DNA of 64,000 nucleotides. Origin: Caballeronia arvi (GTDB lineage Bacteria > Pseudomonadota > Gammaproteobacteria > Burkholderiales > Burkholderiaceae). Every line of letters starts with the position of its first letter. Position 1 is the stretch's first letter. The translations under genes and the position numbers were made by a program. The notes under the pieces were generated by a model. That model saw nothing but the letters and a program-made list of their open reading frames with translations, ran no database searches and was not told the DNA's origin. Positions 1 through 11,296 of the stretch are shown here, piece after piece. The stretch is from contig NZ_FCOM02000005.1 of assembly GCF_001544695.2 (NCBI RefSeq), forward strand, positions 62,001-126,000. The letters run 5' to 3'.

Positions 1-307
1 CCTCGGCACGCTTCTTCGCTTGCTCGGCTTTCGCTTCGTCGAGATCGGCGCCGCGGATGGCCGTATCGGCAAGAACGGTCACGATGCCCGGCTGGATTTC
101 GAGAATCCCGCCAGCAACGAACACGAACTCTTCCGATCCGTCTTCCGCCTCGATGCGCACCGCGCCCGGACGAATGCGCGTGATGAGCGGCGTGTGGCCG
201 GGCAGAATGCCCAGTTCACCCGCTTCGCCCGGCAGCGCGACGAACTTCGCCTGGCCCGAGAAGATCTGCTCTTCCGCGCTGACGACGTCTACCTTGATGG
301 TTGCCAT
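1..307 (-). CDS. atpC: F1Fo ATP synthase epsilon subunit (3' end outside window)
   Basis: This is the epsilon subunit of the F1 central stalk, which couples rotation to catalysis and can inhibit ATP hydrolysis. The reverse complement from the ATG at 307 reads [18 protein letters not shown], the usual N-terminus, followed by the beta-sandwich with [22 protein letters not shown] and an [16 protein letters not shown] segment. About 102 codons lie in the window. The C-terminal helical hairpin is cut at position 1 by the window edge, which is not a real truncation. It is the last gene of the atp operon, 77 bp downstream of atpD. Confidence 0.97.
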   Translation of the reverse strand, partial: MATIKVDVVSAEEQIFSGQAKFVALPGEAGELGILPGHTPLITRIRPGAVRIEAEDGSEEFVFVAGGILEIQPGIVTVLADTAIRGADLDEAKAEQAKKRAE

Positions 308-338
308 ATGTGTCGACTCCTGTCGGTCAGTATTTCGA

Positions 339-365
339 GGACGCCAGTGCACTGCATTGGCGTCC
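339..365 (-). other. Hairpin between atpD and atpC
   Basis: A perfect 8-bp inverted repeat (339-346 with 358-365, GGACGCCA/TGGCGTCC) lies in the 77-bp atpD-atpC gap. No T-run follows on the minus strand, so it looks like an mRNA stability or processing structure and not a terminator. Role inferred only. Confidence 0.45.
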
Positions 366-384
366 GCCTGAAAACACCCGACCT

Positions 385-1806
<1,422 letters not shown>

Positions 1807-1823
1807 TCACGCGGTCAGCAAAA

Positions 1824-2708
1824 TCAGACCGCTGCGGCGCCACCGACGATTTCCGACAACTCTTTCGTAATCGCGGCCTGGCGGCTCTTGTTATAGACGA
1901 GCTGCAGTTCGTTGATCACGGTCTTCGCGTTGTCGGACGCGGCTTTCATCGCGACCATGCGCGCGGATTGCTCCGACGCCATGTTTTCCGCGACCGCCTG
2001 ATAGACGAGCGCCTCGACGTAGCGGACCAGAAGCTCGTCGACCACGGTTTGCGCATCCGGCTCGTAGATGTAGTCCCACGAGGTCTTCGGCATGGCGCCT
2101 TCTTCGTCCTTCGCGTGGAGGTCATCCACCGACAACGGCAGCAGCTGCTCGATCACGGCTTCCTGCTTCATCGTGTTGATGAAGCGCGTGTACGCCAGGT
2201 ACACCGCGTTGATCTTGCCTTCCGAGTACAGGTCGAGCTGCACCTTGATCGCGCCGATCAGCTTTTCCAGATGCGGCGTGTCGCCCAGTTGCGTGACTTG
2301 CGACACGACCTGCGCCTTCAGCCGGTTCAGGAAGCCCAAGCCCTTGCCGCCGATCGCCGACGCCTCGATCTTCACACCGCTCTGATCGAGTTCCTTGATC
2401 TTGCCCAGCGACGCACGCAGGATGTTCGTGTTCATGCCGCCGCACAGACCCTTGTCGGTCGTGACGAGGATCAGACCGGCCGTATTCACGCCCTTGTTCT
2501 CCACCATGAACGGGTGGCGATACTCGGGGTTCGCCTTGCTCATGTGCGAGGCGATTGCGCGGACCTTGTCGGCATACGGACGGGCGGAACGCATACGCTC
2601 CTGAGCGCGGCGCATCTTCGATGCGGCGACCATTTCCATCGCTTTGGTGATCTTGCGCGTGTTCTGCACGCTCTTGATCTTGCCGCGAATTTCCTTCATT
2701 CCAGCCAT
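1824..2708 (-). CDS. atpG: F1Fo ATP synthase gamma subunit
   Basis: This is the rotor shaft of F1 (294 aa). The N-terminus [32 protein letters not shown] is the conserved gamma signature helix, and the C-terminal helix ([19 protein letters not shown] ... [18 protein letters not shown]) pairs with it in the shaft. AAGGAG lies just upstream of the ATG at 2708. An internal ATG three codons later is possible but has worse spacing. It is 64 bp downstream of atpA and 44 bp upstream of atpD. Confidence 0.98.
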   Translation of the reverse strand: MAGMKEIRGKIKSVQNTRKITKAMEMVAASKMRRAQERMRSARPYADKVRAIASHMSKANPEYRHPFMVENKGVNTAGLILVTTDKGLCGGMNTNILRASLGKIKELDQSGVKIEASAIGGKGLGFLNRLKAQVVSQVTQLGDTPHLEKLIGAIKVQLDLYSEGKINAVYLAYTRFINTMKQEAVIEQLLPLSVDDLHAKDEEGAMPKTSWDYIYEPDAQTVVDELLVRYVEALVYQAVAENMASEQSARMVAMKAASDNAKTVINELQLVYNKSRQAAITKELSEIVGGAAAV

Positions 2709-2730
2709 TGCTTACTCCTTGATCGAAGCC

Positions 2731-2754
2731 GCGCGGCGCCTTTGAACGCCGCGC
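2731..2754 (-). other. Hairpin between atpA and atpG
   Basis: A perfect 8-bp GC-only inverted repeat (GCGCGGCG at 2731-2738 with CGCCGCGC at 2747-2754) sits in the 64-bp gap between atpA and atpG. No T-run follows, so it is more likely an RNA processing or stability element than a terminator. Confidence 0.5.
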
Positions 2755-2772
2755 GATGCCTCTCTATCCCGA

Positions 2773-4314
2773 TCAATAAGCGCCCGACTTCTTGAAGTCC
2801 TTCAGCGCGGCATGCAATGCGCCTTCGTCGTCCTTCGACAAGTCTTTGTTGTCTTCGATGCGCTTAATCAGATCGCCGTGGCTCGTCTTCAGGAATTCGC
2901 GCATGCCCTTTTCGAACGGCAGCACTTGCGAGACTTCGAGGTCGTCGAGGTAACCGTTGTTGGCCGCGAACAGCGCAACCGACAGTTCCCACACTTGCAG
3001 CGGCTGATACTGCGGCTGCTTCAGCAGTTCCGTCACGCGGCGGCCGCGCTCGAGCTGCTTGCGGGTGGCTTCGTCGAGGTCCGATGCGAACTGTGCGAAC
3101 GCCGCCAGTTCACGATACTGCGCGAGGTCGGTACGAATACCGCCCGACAGCTTCTTCACGACCTTGGTCTGAGCCGCGCCACCGACGCGCGACACCGACA
3201 CGCCCGCGTTGATCGCGGGGCGGATACCGGCGTTGAACAGGTCGGTTTCGAGGAAGATCTGGCCGTCGGTAATCGAGATCACGTTGGTCGGAACGAACGC
3301 GGTCACGTCGCCGGCTTGCGTTTCGATGACGGGCAGCGCCGTCAGCGAGCCGCTCTTGCCCTTCACTTCGCCGTTCGTGAACTTTTCGACGTACTCTTCC
3401 GAGACGCGAGCCGCGCGCTCGAGCAGACGCGAGTGCAGATAGAACACGTCACCCGGATACGCTTCACGGCCCGGCGGACGGCGCAGCAGCAGCGAAATCT
3501 GGCGATACGCCCACGCTTGCTTGGTCAAATCGTCATAGACGATCAGTGCGTCCTGGCCACGATCGCGGAAATATTCGCCCATCGTGCAGCCGGCGTACGG
3601 CGCGAGGTATTGCATCGCCGCCGATTCCGAAGCCGAAGCCGCCACGACGATGGTGTAAGCCATCGCGCCGGTCTCTTCGAGCTTGCGCACCACGTTCATG
3701 ATCGACGAAGCCTTCTGGCCGATCGCGACGTAGATACAGAACAGGTCTTTGCCCTTCTGGTTGATGATCGCGTCGACGGCCACCGCGGTCTTGCCGCACT
3801 GACGGTCGCCGATGATCAGCTCACGCTGGCCACGGCCGATCGGCACCATCGAGTCGATCGACTTCAGACCCGTTTGCACCGGCTGCGACACCGACTTACG
3901 CCAGATCACGCCCGGCGCGATCTTTTCGATCGCGTCGGTTGCTTTCGCGTTGATCGGGCCCTTGCCGTCGATCGGGTTGCCGAGCGCATCGACCACGCGG
4001 CCGATGAGTTCCGGTCCGACCGGCACTTCGAGAATGCGGCCCGTCGTCTTGACGATGTCGCCTTCCGAGATGTGCTCGTACTCACCGAGAATAACGGCGC
4101 CGACCGAGTCGCGCTCGAGGTTCAGCGCGAGGCCGAAGGTATTGCCCGGGAATTCGAGCATTTCGCCCTGCATCACGTCCGACAGGCCGTGGATACGCAC
4201 GATACCGTCGGTCACGGAGATCACGGTGCCCTGGTTGCGAACGTCCGCGCTCGCTTCAAGGCCCTGGATCCGGCTCTTGATCAGCTCGCTGATCTCAGAG
4301 GGATTGAGTTGCAT
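2773..4314 (-). CDS. atpA: F1Fo ATP synthase alpha subunit
   Basis: This is the non-catalytic nucleotide-binding F1 subunit (513 aa, usual length). The N-terminus [16 protein letters not shown] is typical. The P-loop GDRQCGKT is at about 169-176, and the [33 protein letters not shown] region with the arginine finger region VSRVGGAAQ is intact. It assembles with beta into the hexamer. It lies in the operon between atpH and atpG. Confidence 0.99.
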   Translation of the reverse strand: MQLNPSEISELIKSRIQGLEASADVRNQGTVISVTDGIVRIHGLSDVMQGEMLEFPGNTFGLALNLERDSVGAVILGEYEHISEGDIVKTTGRILEVPVGPELIGRVVDALGNPIDGKGPINAKATDAIEKIAPGVIWRKSVSQPVQTGLKSIDSMVPIGRGQRELIIGDRQCGKTAVAVDAIINQKGKDLFCIYVAIGQKASSIMNVVRKLEETGAMAYTIVVAASASESAAMQYLAPYAGCTMGEYFRDRGQDALIVYDDLTKQAWAYRQISLLLRRPPGREAYPGDVFYLHSRLLERAARVSEEYVEKFTNGEVKGKSGSLTALPVIETQAGDVTAFVPTNVISITDGQIFLETDLFNAGIRPAINAGVSVSRVGGAAQTKVVKKLSGGIRTDLAQYRELAAFAQFASDLDEATRKQLERGRRVTELLKQPQYQPLQVWELSVALFAANNGYLDDLEVSQVLPFEKGMREFLKTSHGDLIKRIEDNKDLSKDDEGALHAALKDFKKSGAY

Positions 4315-4383
4315 TATTCGCTCCTGATAGTCAATTCTGTTGCGTGCCAGCTTCAGACACGGTTGAGCGCCTTATTTGGTCAT

Positions 4384-4926
4384 TTAGGCGGTCAGAGCCG
4401 TCTGCATGCTGGCGAGGCGCGCGCGGACCGAGGTATCGAGCACTTCGTCGCCAACCGTCACGCGAACGCCGCCGATCAGCGACTGATCGACGGAAACGAT
4501 CGGTTTCAGCTTGCGCTTGAACTTGCGTTCGAGGCTTGCAACGAGGTCGTTCAATTGTTCGCCTTCGAGGGGAAACGCGCTCACGATGTGAGCGTCGGCA
4601 GCACCTTCACGGGCGTTCTTCAGCTCGTCGAACTGAACGGCGATTTCCGGCAGCAGCGGCAGGCGATGGTTCTCGACCAGCATGCCGACGAAGTTCTTCG
4701 CCTGTGCATTGCTCTGCGCGAGCGGCGACTTCACTGCGGCGAGCAGGAGATCGACGATTTGCTGACGATTCACCTTCGGGCTCGAAGCGACCGATTCCAC
4801 TTCGGGCAGACGCGCAACCTGTGCCAGCTCCTCGACGAAGGTGGACCAGCCCGCGAGATCGCCGGTTTCGGCCACGCGGAACAGCGCTTCTGCGTAAGGA
4901 CGAGCGATGGTTGCAAGTTCGGCCAT
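4384..4926 (-). CDS. atpH: F1Fo ATP synthase delta subunit
   Basis: This is the peripheral-stalk cap that binds the top of the alpha-beta hexamer and the b-subunit dimer (180 aa). It starts [20 protein letters not shown], the standard delta N-terminal helical domain, and ends with the beta-strand motif [25 protein letters not shown]. The start codon lies 2 bp after the atpF stop, so the two are probably translationally coupled. Confidence 0.98.
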   Translation of the reverse strand: MAELATIARPYAEALFRVAETGDLAGWSTFVEELAQVARLPEVESVASSPKVNRQQIVDLLLAAVKSPLAQSNAQAKNFVGMLVENHRLPLLPEIAVQFDELKNAREGAADAHIVSAFPLEGEQLNDLVASLERKFKRKLKPIVSVDQSLIGGVRVTVGDEVLDTSVRARLASMQTALTA

Positions 4927-4928
4927 GA

Positions 4929-5399
4929 TCAGAGCTCGGTTTTGAGTTGATTCAGCAGAGCGGCGTGAGCCTTCTGATCGACTTCGCGCTTCAGAATCTG
5001 CTCGGCGCCTTTGACAGCCAGCGCCGCGACTTCCGAACGCAGCGATTCGCGAGCCTTCACGATCTGCTGGTCGGCGTCGGCCTTGGCCTGCGCGACGATG
5101 CGCGCGGCTTCGGCTTGCGCGTTGGCCTTGATTTCTTCTGCGACTGCGGCAGCGCGCTTTTCAGCGTCGGCGATACGTTGCTGGCCGTCGTTACGTGCTT
5201 GGGCGAGCTCCTGGTCGACGCGCTTGTGCGCTGCTTCGAGTTCCGCTTTGCCCTTGTCGGCGGCGGCGAGGCCGTCGGCAATCTTTTTCGAGCGCTCGTC
5301 GAGGGCGTTGATCAACGGCGGCCACACGAACTTCATCGTGAACCACGCGAGGATCAGAAACACGACCATTTGCGCAAACAGGGTTGCGTTGAGATTCAC
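4929..5399 (-). CDS. atpF: F1Fo ATP synthase b subunit
   Basis: This is the peripheral stator stalk (156 aa, usual length). One N-terminal membrane helix spans about residues 5-27 ([21 protein letters not shown]). A long charged Ala/Lys/Glu/Gln-rich coiled coil follows, which dimerises and contacts delta. It is separated from atpE by an unusually long 135-bp gap that holds a hairpin with a short T-run. Confidence 0.98.
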   Translation of the reverse strand: MNLNATLFAQMVVFLILAWFTMKFVWPPLINALDERSKKIADGLAAADKGKAELEAAHKRVDQELAQARNDGQQRIADAEKRAAAVAEEIKANAQAEAARIVAQAKADADQQIVKARESLRSEVAALAVKGAEQILKREVDQKAHAALLNQLKTEL

Positions 5400-5440
5400 G
5401 GTGTTTCCTTAAACGTTGCTTGGTCGGAGGTGAAACGGTT

Positions 5441-5479
5441 AAAAGGCGCTCATCGGCTTGTTGAGCTCGATCAGCGCCT
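5441..5479 (-). terminator. Attenuator-like hairpin between atpE and atpF
   Basis: On the minus strand AGGCGCT (5479-5473) pairs with AGCGCCT (5450-5444), a 7-bp stem. A second block (ATCG/CGAT) extends it past one G-G mismatch. TTT then follows (5443-5441). It lies 56 bp after the atpE stop. The structure resembles a weak intrinsic terminator that could raise the amount of atpE transcript over the downstream genes. Inference from sequence only. Confidence 0.45.
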
Positions 5480-5534
5480 CACCCGTTCCGTTCAGCGTCC
5501 TGTCAAAAGATCAGGCGCAAACTTCCGAGGAACC

Positions 5535-5879
<345 letters not shown>

Positions 5880-5892
5880 CTACCGCGAGGCG

Positions 5893-6744
5893 TCAGTGCG
5901 AGTCATGCGCCTGGCCGAGGTACACCAGCGTCAGCATCATGAAAATGAACGCCTGCAGCAGCACGATCAGAATGTGGAAGATCGCCCAAACCGTACCCGC
6001 GACGATATGGCCGATGAAACCGAGCACCGATGTGTCCGCACCGAACGTCCACATGCTGCCCAGAAGGGCGATGAGGAGGAACAGCAGTTCGCCTGCGTAC
6101 ATGTTGCCGAAAAGCCGCATGCCGAGCGAAACCGTCTTGGCGACGAACTCGATGATATTCAGCGCGAGGTTCGGAATCCACAGGAGCGGATGCGCGCCGA
6201 ACGGAGCGGACAGCAGTTCATGCACGAAGCCGCCGGCGCCCTTGATCTTGAAGTTGTAGTAGATCATCAGCACGAACACGCCGAGCGCGATGCCGATGGT
6301 GCCGTTCAGGTCGGCGGTCGGCACGATGCGATGATGCGGGAGCACGTTTTCGAGACCCAGCCAGCCGATGATGCGCGGCGGCAGATCGACAGGGATGAAG
6401 TCGAGCGAGTTCATCAGGGCGACCCAGACGAACACGGTCAGTGCGAGCGGAGCGATGAAGCGGCGGCTGCCGTGGATCATCGACTTCGACTGGTCTTCGA
6501 CCATCTCGACCAGCATTTCGATAGCGCACTGGAAACGGCCGGGCACACCGGACGTCGCCTTGCGTGCAGCAAGACCGAGAATGAAAATGGTGAGGACGCC
6601 GCACACGATCGACCAGAACAGCGTGTCGAGATTCCAGACGTGGATATCGAAGATCGACGTCTGTGCGTGCGTGGAAAGATTCTGCAAGTGGTGCGCAATG
6701 TACTCGGACGGATCCAGAGCGTGCGTTCCTTCGCTAGCTGCCAT
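5893..6744 (-). CDS. atpB: F1Fo ATP synthase a subunit
   Basis: This is the membrane stator with the proton half-channels (283 aa). The essential arginine is in [22 protein letters not shown]. Several hydrophobic helices follow the N-terminal [23 protein letters not shown]. The reading frame is open upstream to 6864, but the start at 6744 gives the family N-terminus and is preceded by a G-rich GGGTGGC. It lies 88 bp before the atpE start. Confidence 0.97.
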   Translation of the reverse strand: MAASEGTHALDPSEYIAHHLQNLSTHAQTSIFDIHVWNLDTLFWSIVCGVLTIFILGLAARKATSGVPGRFQCAIEMLVEMVEDQSKSMIHGSRRFIAPLALTVFVWVALMNSLDFIPVDLPPRIIGWLGLENVLPHHRIVPTADLNGTIGIALGVFVLMIYYNFKIKGAGGFVHELLSAPFGAHPLLWIPNLALNIIEFVAKTVSLGMRLFGNMYAGELLFLLIALLGSMWTFGADTSVLGFIGHIVAGTVWAIFHILIVLLQAFIFMMLTLVYLGQAHDSH

Positions 6745-6920
6745 ATCGTTAAAGCCACCCAAATTGTCAAAAATCTTTCGCCGCCTGCACGTCCGAGCCG
6801 GCGCTTCGCGCTGCAGCTCCGGACCGCGCGGCCCGCGTGCGGAACATGATCCGCACCTGTTCATTCGTGATGCTACTTACAACCCGTGCTGCAGGCACTT
6901 ACCTGGGACGTCAAGAATTG

Positions 6921-7466
6921 TCACCGCAGCGCCATTGCAACCCAGTAAGTCTTCAGGGCGACGATGTACGTAACGAGGAGCGGCAGCCACAACGCGCTCT
7001 TGTACCAGTACGCGACCGCCACGAACATAGCAATCGTCGCTCCCATCTTGAGCGCCTCGCCGATCATCCAGCTCATGATCGTCTCTGCGCCGCTCTTCGC
7101 CTTCAGACGCGCGGCGAACAAAGCGCTCGGCACCCAGCAGATTGCGCCCCCCAGGAACGCGGACAGCGCAGCATCGCCCGGCGGCTTGTAGAACAGCCAC
7201 CACAGTAGCGTCGCACCCAGGGACAAAACCATTTGCGCTGCCACTACCCGATACGGCGTGACACGCGATGGACGACTCACCTCAGGGCCAAACAGCTTCT
7301 CTGCCTGATCCCGCGTGAGCGGAACGATATTGTTATCTTGCGCTTCGGCGTCCCACGATTCGCTCGACGAACTGCGCGGCTGATTTCCGGAGGCCTTCGC
7401 GTTGCCGGTTGCGTGAGCGTCCGGCGCTCGATTTTCCTCTCGCACCGTCTTCAAACCTTCAACCAA
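6921..7466 (-). CDS. atpI: ATP synthase subunit I
   Basis: This is the small membrane protein that heads most atp operons and assists c-ring assembly or Mg2+ supply. Three to four hydrophobic segments span about residues 70-180 (VVAAQMVLSLGATLLWWLFY, ALSAFLGGAICWVPSALFAA and a C-terminal pair). The first ~65 residues are hydrophilic and low in complexity. The frame opens with TTG at 7466, and later starts (a GTG eight codons on, or one near VTPYRVV) are possible, so the true N-terminus is uncertain. A promoter-like sequence lies about 70 bp upstream. Confidence 0.85.
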   Translation of the reverse strand: MVEGLKTVREENRAPDAHATGNAKASGNQPRSSSSESWDAEAQDNNIVPLTRDQAEKLFGPEVSRPSRVTPYRVVAAQMVLSLGATLLWWLFYKPPGDAALSAFLGGAICWVPSALFAARLKAKSGAETIMSWMIGEALKMGATIAMFVAVAYWYKSALWLPLLVTYIVALKTYWVAMALR

Positions 7467-7533
7467 AAGTCCGGGGAAATCACCTTGCGCTTTCGCGGCG
7501 CTTTCGAGGTGGCCTAGCTGATAAATCCGGGCG

Positions 7534-7562
7534 ATTGTAAGCGATTGTTGTCACGGATTCAA
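7534..7562 (-). promoter_or_regulatory. Probable sigma70 promoter of the atp operon
   Basis: On the minus strand TTGAAT (7562-7557) and TACAAT (7539-7534) are separated by exactly 17 bp, close to TTGACA-17-TATAAT. It lies in the 211-bp gap between atpI and the upstream permease and would give a leader of about 60 nt before atpI. No other clear structure is seen in that gap. Confidence 0.55.
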
Positions 7563-7677
7563 TAGTTTAGGTGTGTCAAAAGCCAAGCGGACGAACCTTA
7601 AAAAATGGTCTCGAAAGCGAGACTTTTCTTGCAATTGCAAGGAGATTCTCAGTTGATACCCGAGGCTTGGCGGGACG

Positions 7678-8814
7678 TCAGACGAGCGCCCAACCGATGA
7701 TCATCGCCACGATCCAGAACGGGATGGACACGATGTGGAACGGCATCCACATGCCCTTTTCACCCGACAGCCGCACTGCGATCAGATTGGCCAGCGAACC
7801 GATCGCCAGGCCGAAACCGCCGACGCTCACGCCGAACGCGAGCGCGCGCCAATCCTTGGAGAACTCCGCGAGGACGATCGCCGCCGGCACGTTGCTGATC
7901 CCTTGCGAAAGCACCGCTCCGGCCGCGTACGCGCGCACCGCAGAGCCGATGCCGAGATGCGCGATCGTCGAGTGGATCGACGGCAACGCGGCGGCGCTGC
8001 GCAACACGATGAACATCATCACGAAGACGAGCAGCAGCAGCCAGTCGATCTTGAACACGACTTCGCGACGCCACAGCAGGAACACCAGCGCAAGCGCGGC
8101 GAGCGCGGGTCCGGCGTGATGTGCATCGGCGAGCGCGACGAATACCGCGAAAGCAAGGACGCTCACGCCACACAACACGCGATCGACGCGATGCTCTTCG
8201 ACATCGCCCGATAGGTCGAGCGGCGCGGCGCGGAACATCGCGAACGTCACGAGCCCGAGCAGCGCCATCAATGCGGCGCACAGCGGCAACAGCGCCCATA
8301 CGAAGGCGGGAAACCCGACGCCGCCCGTCTGCCATAGAAAGAGGTTCTGCGGATTGCCAAGCGGCGTCAGGATGGAGCCCGCGTTGACCGCTAACGCGAT
8401 CACGATGACTAGCCGCTTGATCGGCAGCGGCGCGAGTTTGTGCAGCGATAGCGCGAGCGGCACGACGGCAAAGAGCGCGACATCGTTGGTGAGCACCGTC
8501 GACAGCCCCGCTGCCAGCGCGACGAGGAGAAGCGCGAGCGTGCGTTCGCCATGAATGTGATGCACGAGCCGATGCGCGGCCCACATCAGGAATCCTGATA
8601 ATTCGATCGCCTTGGTCAGGATCAGCAACCCGGCGAGCGTGAGCACCGTTTGCCAGTCGACGAGACCAGGCAGCGACATCCACGGCCGCGGATGCGCGAT
8701 CTGCAGCACGATCAGCGCGACGACGAGAATCGCGAGAACCGGCTCTTTGGAGACGGCTCGCCACAGTCGCGCGAACAACTCGGTCCGCGCGCGATTGATG
8801 TTGTATTCGGACAA
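7678..8814 (-). CDS. SLC13/ArsB-type (ion transporter superfamily) permease
   Basis: This is an integral membrane protein (378 aa) with about ten hydrophobic segments. The motifs TNDVALFAVVPL and TPLGNPQNLFLW match the paired re-entrant signatures of the ArsB/NhaD/CitM/SLC13 superfamily of secondary anion or Na+/H+ transporters. The substrate cannot be read from the sequence. The start is a TTG at 8814, 12 bp after the parB stop, so it is probably co-transcribed as the last gene of the mnmG-rsmG-parA-parB operon. No strong ribosome binding site is visible. Confidence 0.8.
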   Translation of the reverse strand: MSEYNINRARTELFARLWRAVSKEPVLAILVVALIVLQIAHPRPWMSLPGLVDWQTVLTLAGLLILTKAIELSGFLMWAAHRLVHHIHGERTLALLLVALAAGLSTVLTNDVALFAVVPLALSLHKLAPLPIKRLVIVIALAVNAGSILTPLGNPQNLFLWQTGGVGFPAFVWALLPLCAALMALLGLVTFAMFRAAPLDLSGDVEEHRVDRVLCGVSVLAFAVFVALADAHHAGPALAALALVFLLWRREVVFKIDWLLLLVFVMMFIVLRSAAALPSIHSTIAHLGIGSAVRAYAAGAVLSQGISNVPAAIVLAEFSKDWRALAFGVSVGGFGLAIGSLANLIAVRLSGEKGMWMPFHIVSIPFWIVAMIIGWALV

Positions 8815-8826
8815 GTGATGCGCAGG

Positions 8827-9729
8827 TCAGGCCGTGGGCGTCGGTGTCTCGATGCTGCCGCGCAGCTTCGTCAGGATGCCTTCGAGCGCGTCGAGATTGC
8901 CAAAATCGATCAACACCTTGCCGCGCCCTCTTCCGCCGAGCTTTATCTTCACGTTCGCGGCGAGCAGGTCCGACAGTTCTTCTTCGAGTCGGCGCGTATC
9001 GCGGCCACCGTCGTTCGCGACGCGCGCCTTGGTCGCGGGCGCTTCCTTGGTCGTCGCGGCGACGAGCCGTTCGGTTTCACGCACCGACAGGCGGCGATTC
9101 ACGACGTGGTTGGCGAGCTGGATCTGCGTCGCCGCATCGACGGCCAGCAGCGCGCGCGCGTGGCCCATATCGAGATCGCCGGCGAGCAGCATCGTTTGCA
9201 CGGGCATCGCGAGGTTCAAAAGGCGCAGCAGGTTCGATACCGCGCTGCGCGAGCGTCCGACCGACTCGGCCGCCTGTTCGTGCGTGAAGCTGAATTCGTC
9301 GAGCAGACGCTGAATGCCCTGCGCCTCTTCCAGCGGGTTCAGATCCTCGCGCTGGATATTTTCGATCAGCGCCATCGCGGCCGCGGCCTGATCTGGCACG
9401 TTTTTCACGAGCACCGGTACTTCATCGAGTCCGGCGATGCGAGCGGCCCGGAAACGTCGCTCGCCCGCGATGATTTCGTAGTGGTCATCGCCGACCGATC
9501 GCACGAGGATCGGCTGCATCAGACCTTGCGCGCGGATGCTCGCGGCGAGTTCCTGAAGCGCGCCTTCGTCCATGCGAGTACGCGGCTGGTACTTGCCTGC
9601 CTGCAATTTATCGAGCGACAGCACCGATGGCATGCCTTCGCCGCGCACGGCTTCCGTAATGTCGACGCTGCCGCCGAGCAACGCATCCAGACCACGGCCC
9701 AGACCCTTCTTCTTCATTACAGCGCTCAT
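8827..9729 (-). CDS. parB: Chromosome partitioning protein ParB
   Basis: This is the centromere-binding CTPase that loads at parS and spreads (300 aa). The N-terminal KKKGLGRGLDALLGG ParA-interaction segment is present. The arginine-rich box GERRFRAAR is at about 89-97, ENIQRE at 123-128, and the helix-turn-helix at about 149-170 (THEQAAESVGRSRSAVSNLL). The C-terminal dimerisation region follows. It lies 45 bp downstream of parA, with parS sites at 11824 and 13370. Confidence 0.97.
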   Translation of the reverse strand: MSAVMKKKGLGRGLDALLGGSVDITEAVRGEGMPSVLSLDKLQAGKYQPRTRMDEGALQELAASIRAQGLMQPILVRSVGDDHYEIIAGERRFRAARIAGLDEVPVLVKNVPDQAAAAMALIENIQREDLNPLEEAQGIQRLLDEFSFTHEQAAESVGRSRSAVSNLLRLLNLAMPVQTMLLAGDLDMGHARALLAVDAATQIQLANHVVNRRLSVRETERLVAATTKEAPATKARVANDGGRDTRRLEEELSDLLAANVKIKLGGRGRGKVLIDFGNLDALEGILTKLRGSIETPTPTA

Positions 9730-9774
9730 TTCGGTTCCTCCGTCGGCGTTCTCTGCCGCATCGAATGGGTTGGC

Positions 9775-10554
9775 TTAGCTGACCTCGAGCGCGCGCACAC
9801 GCTCCATCATTTCAGTGCCGAATTGGATGTAAGCCTGCGCACCGCGCGACGACTTGTCGAACACGACGCCCGGCAGCCCGTAGCTCGGCGCCTCGGCAAG
9901 GCGCACGTTGCGGGGAATGACGACGTCGAACAGCTTGCTGCCGAAGTGTTCCTTCAGTTGATCCGACACCTGTTGCTGCAAGGTGATTCGCGGATCGAAC
10001 ATCACGCGCAACAGACCGATGACCTTCAGATCGCGATTCAGATTCGCGTGGACCTGTTTGATGGTGTTCACCAGATCCGACAGGCCCTCGAGCGCGAAGT
10101 ACTCGCACTGCATCGGAATGACGACGCCATGCGCCGCGCACAGGGCGTTGAGGGTCAGCAGCGAGAGCGCAGGTGGGCAATCGATCAGAACGAAGTCATA
10201 GTCATCGACTACCTCGGCGATCGCAGTGCGGAGAATCCGCTCGCGATGTTCCATCTCCACGAGTTCGACCTCGGCGCCCGCGAGTTCGCGATTCGCCGGG
10301 AGCACATCGTATTCGACGGCCGATGGGCGCACGCGCGCCTCGCGCAGCGTGACGCCATCGACGAGCACTTCGTAGACGGTGTTCTCGCACGCCGACTTGT
10401 CGATGCCGCTGCCCATCGTCGCGTTACCTTGGGGGTCCAGGTCGATCAGCAGCACGCGCTGGCCGAGCCCCGCGAGGCTCGCCGCGAGATTGACCGCTGT
10501 CGTGGTCTTTCCAACGCCGCCCTTCTGATTTGCGACGCAGAAGATTTTTGCCAT
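9775..10554 (-). CDS. parA: Chromosome partitioning ATPase ParA
   Basis: This is the Walker-type ATPase that moves ParB-parS complexes over the nucleoid (259 aa). The deviant Walker A KGGVGKTT is at residues 11-18, and Walker A' and B (LLIDLDPQGNAT, DFVLIDCPPALS) are intact. There is no N-terminal HTH, as in chromosomal Soj-type ParA. The ATG at 10554 is preceded by GAGGAC. It lies 76 bp after rsmG, in the conserved mnmG-rsmG-parA-parB order. Confidence 0.98.
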   Translation of the reverse strand: MAKIFCVANQKGGVGKTTTAVNLAASLAGLGQRVLLIDLDPQGNATMGSGIDKSACENTVYEVLVDGVTLREARVRPSAVEYDVLPANRELAGAEVELVEMEHRERILRTAIAEVVDDYDFVLIDCPPALSLLTLNALCAAHGVVIPMQCEYFALEGLSDLVNTIKQVHANLNRDLKVIGLLRVMFDPRITLQQQVSDQLKEHFGSKLFDVVIPRNVRLAEAPSYGLPGVVFDKSSRGAQAYIQFGTEMMERVRALEVS

Positions 10555-10630
10555 CGTTTAGTGTCCTCGTTATCTCGCTGTCAGAAGATCAGCGTACCCG
10601 GATGCCGGATGAAAACCGTACGGCGGACCG

Positions 10631-11296
10631 TCAAACTGGCGCAACGGCAATCTCGACGAGATGCCGCTCGGCGTCGAGCATCGGCACCATCAGACGCTCG
10701 ATGCCAAGCACCGTCGCGCCGGCCGGCAGGCGCGCGGCTTCGGTGTCGGGCTTTACGCCCTTCATCGCCAGAATCCGTCCATCGTTCGAAACCAGATGAC
10801 GCGAAAGTGTAACGAAATCGGAGAGCTCTGCGAACGCGCGCGACACGATTACATCGAATTTTTCCGGGACATCAATGCCCGGACGCAAATTTTCGACACG
10901 ACCCGTCACAACAGACAGATTGCTTAGACCTAACTGCACTTTCGCCTGCGACTGGAATGCCGTTTTCTTGTGAACGATATCGTTCAACGTGACACTCAAT
11001 TCCGGCAGAACGATAGCCAGGACGATGCCAGGCAACCCGCCTCCCGAGCCGACATCCAGCGCAGTCTTCGGCTTTCGCGCCGACACCGCCGGCACGATTG
11101 CGAGCGAATCCAGAATGTGCTGGATCACCATCTGCCGGGGATCGCGGATCGCCGTCAGGTTGTAGACGCCGTTCCACTTCCCGAGCAGCGCCACATAATC
11201 GAGCAACTTTTGCGTCTGCGAGCCCGTCAGCGCAAGACCGAGTTCGGCGACGCCCTCATCGAGCGTCGTCGCCAGGGATTGATTGCGCTCCGTCAT
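10631..11296 (-). CDS. rsmG: 16S rRNA (guanine-527 N7)-methyltransferase
   Basis: This is the SAM-dependent enzyme that makes m7G527 in 16S rRNA (221 aa). The SAM motif [18 protein letters not shown] is clear, followed by [13 protein letters not shown] and the [11 protein letters not shown] segment. The start overlaps the mnmG stop as ATGA, so it is translationally coupled to mnmG. Confidence 0.97.
   Translation of the reverse strand: MTERNQSLATTLDEGVAELGLALTGSQTQKLLDYVALLGKWNGVYNLTAIRDPRQMVIQHILDSLAIVPAVSARKPKTALDVGSGGGLPGIVLAIVLPELSVTLNDIVHKKTAFQSQAKVQLGLSNLSVVTGRVENLRPGIDVPEKFDVIVSRAFAELSDFVTLSRHLVSNDGRILAMKGVKPDTEAARLPAGATVLGIERLMVPMLDAERHLVEIAVAPV

Noticed and set aside
2812..4950. 712-codon plus-strand frame opposite atpA and atpH
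   Set aside because: It spans two real genes and their gap, its composition is shadow-like, and it has no ribosome binding site.
8650..10812. 720-codon plus-strand frame opposite parB and parA
   Set aside because: It is antisense to two certain genes and has no recognisable domain.
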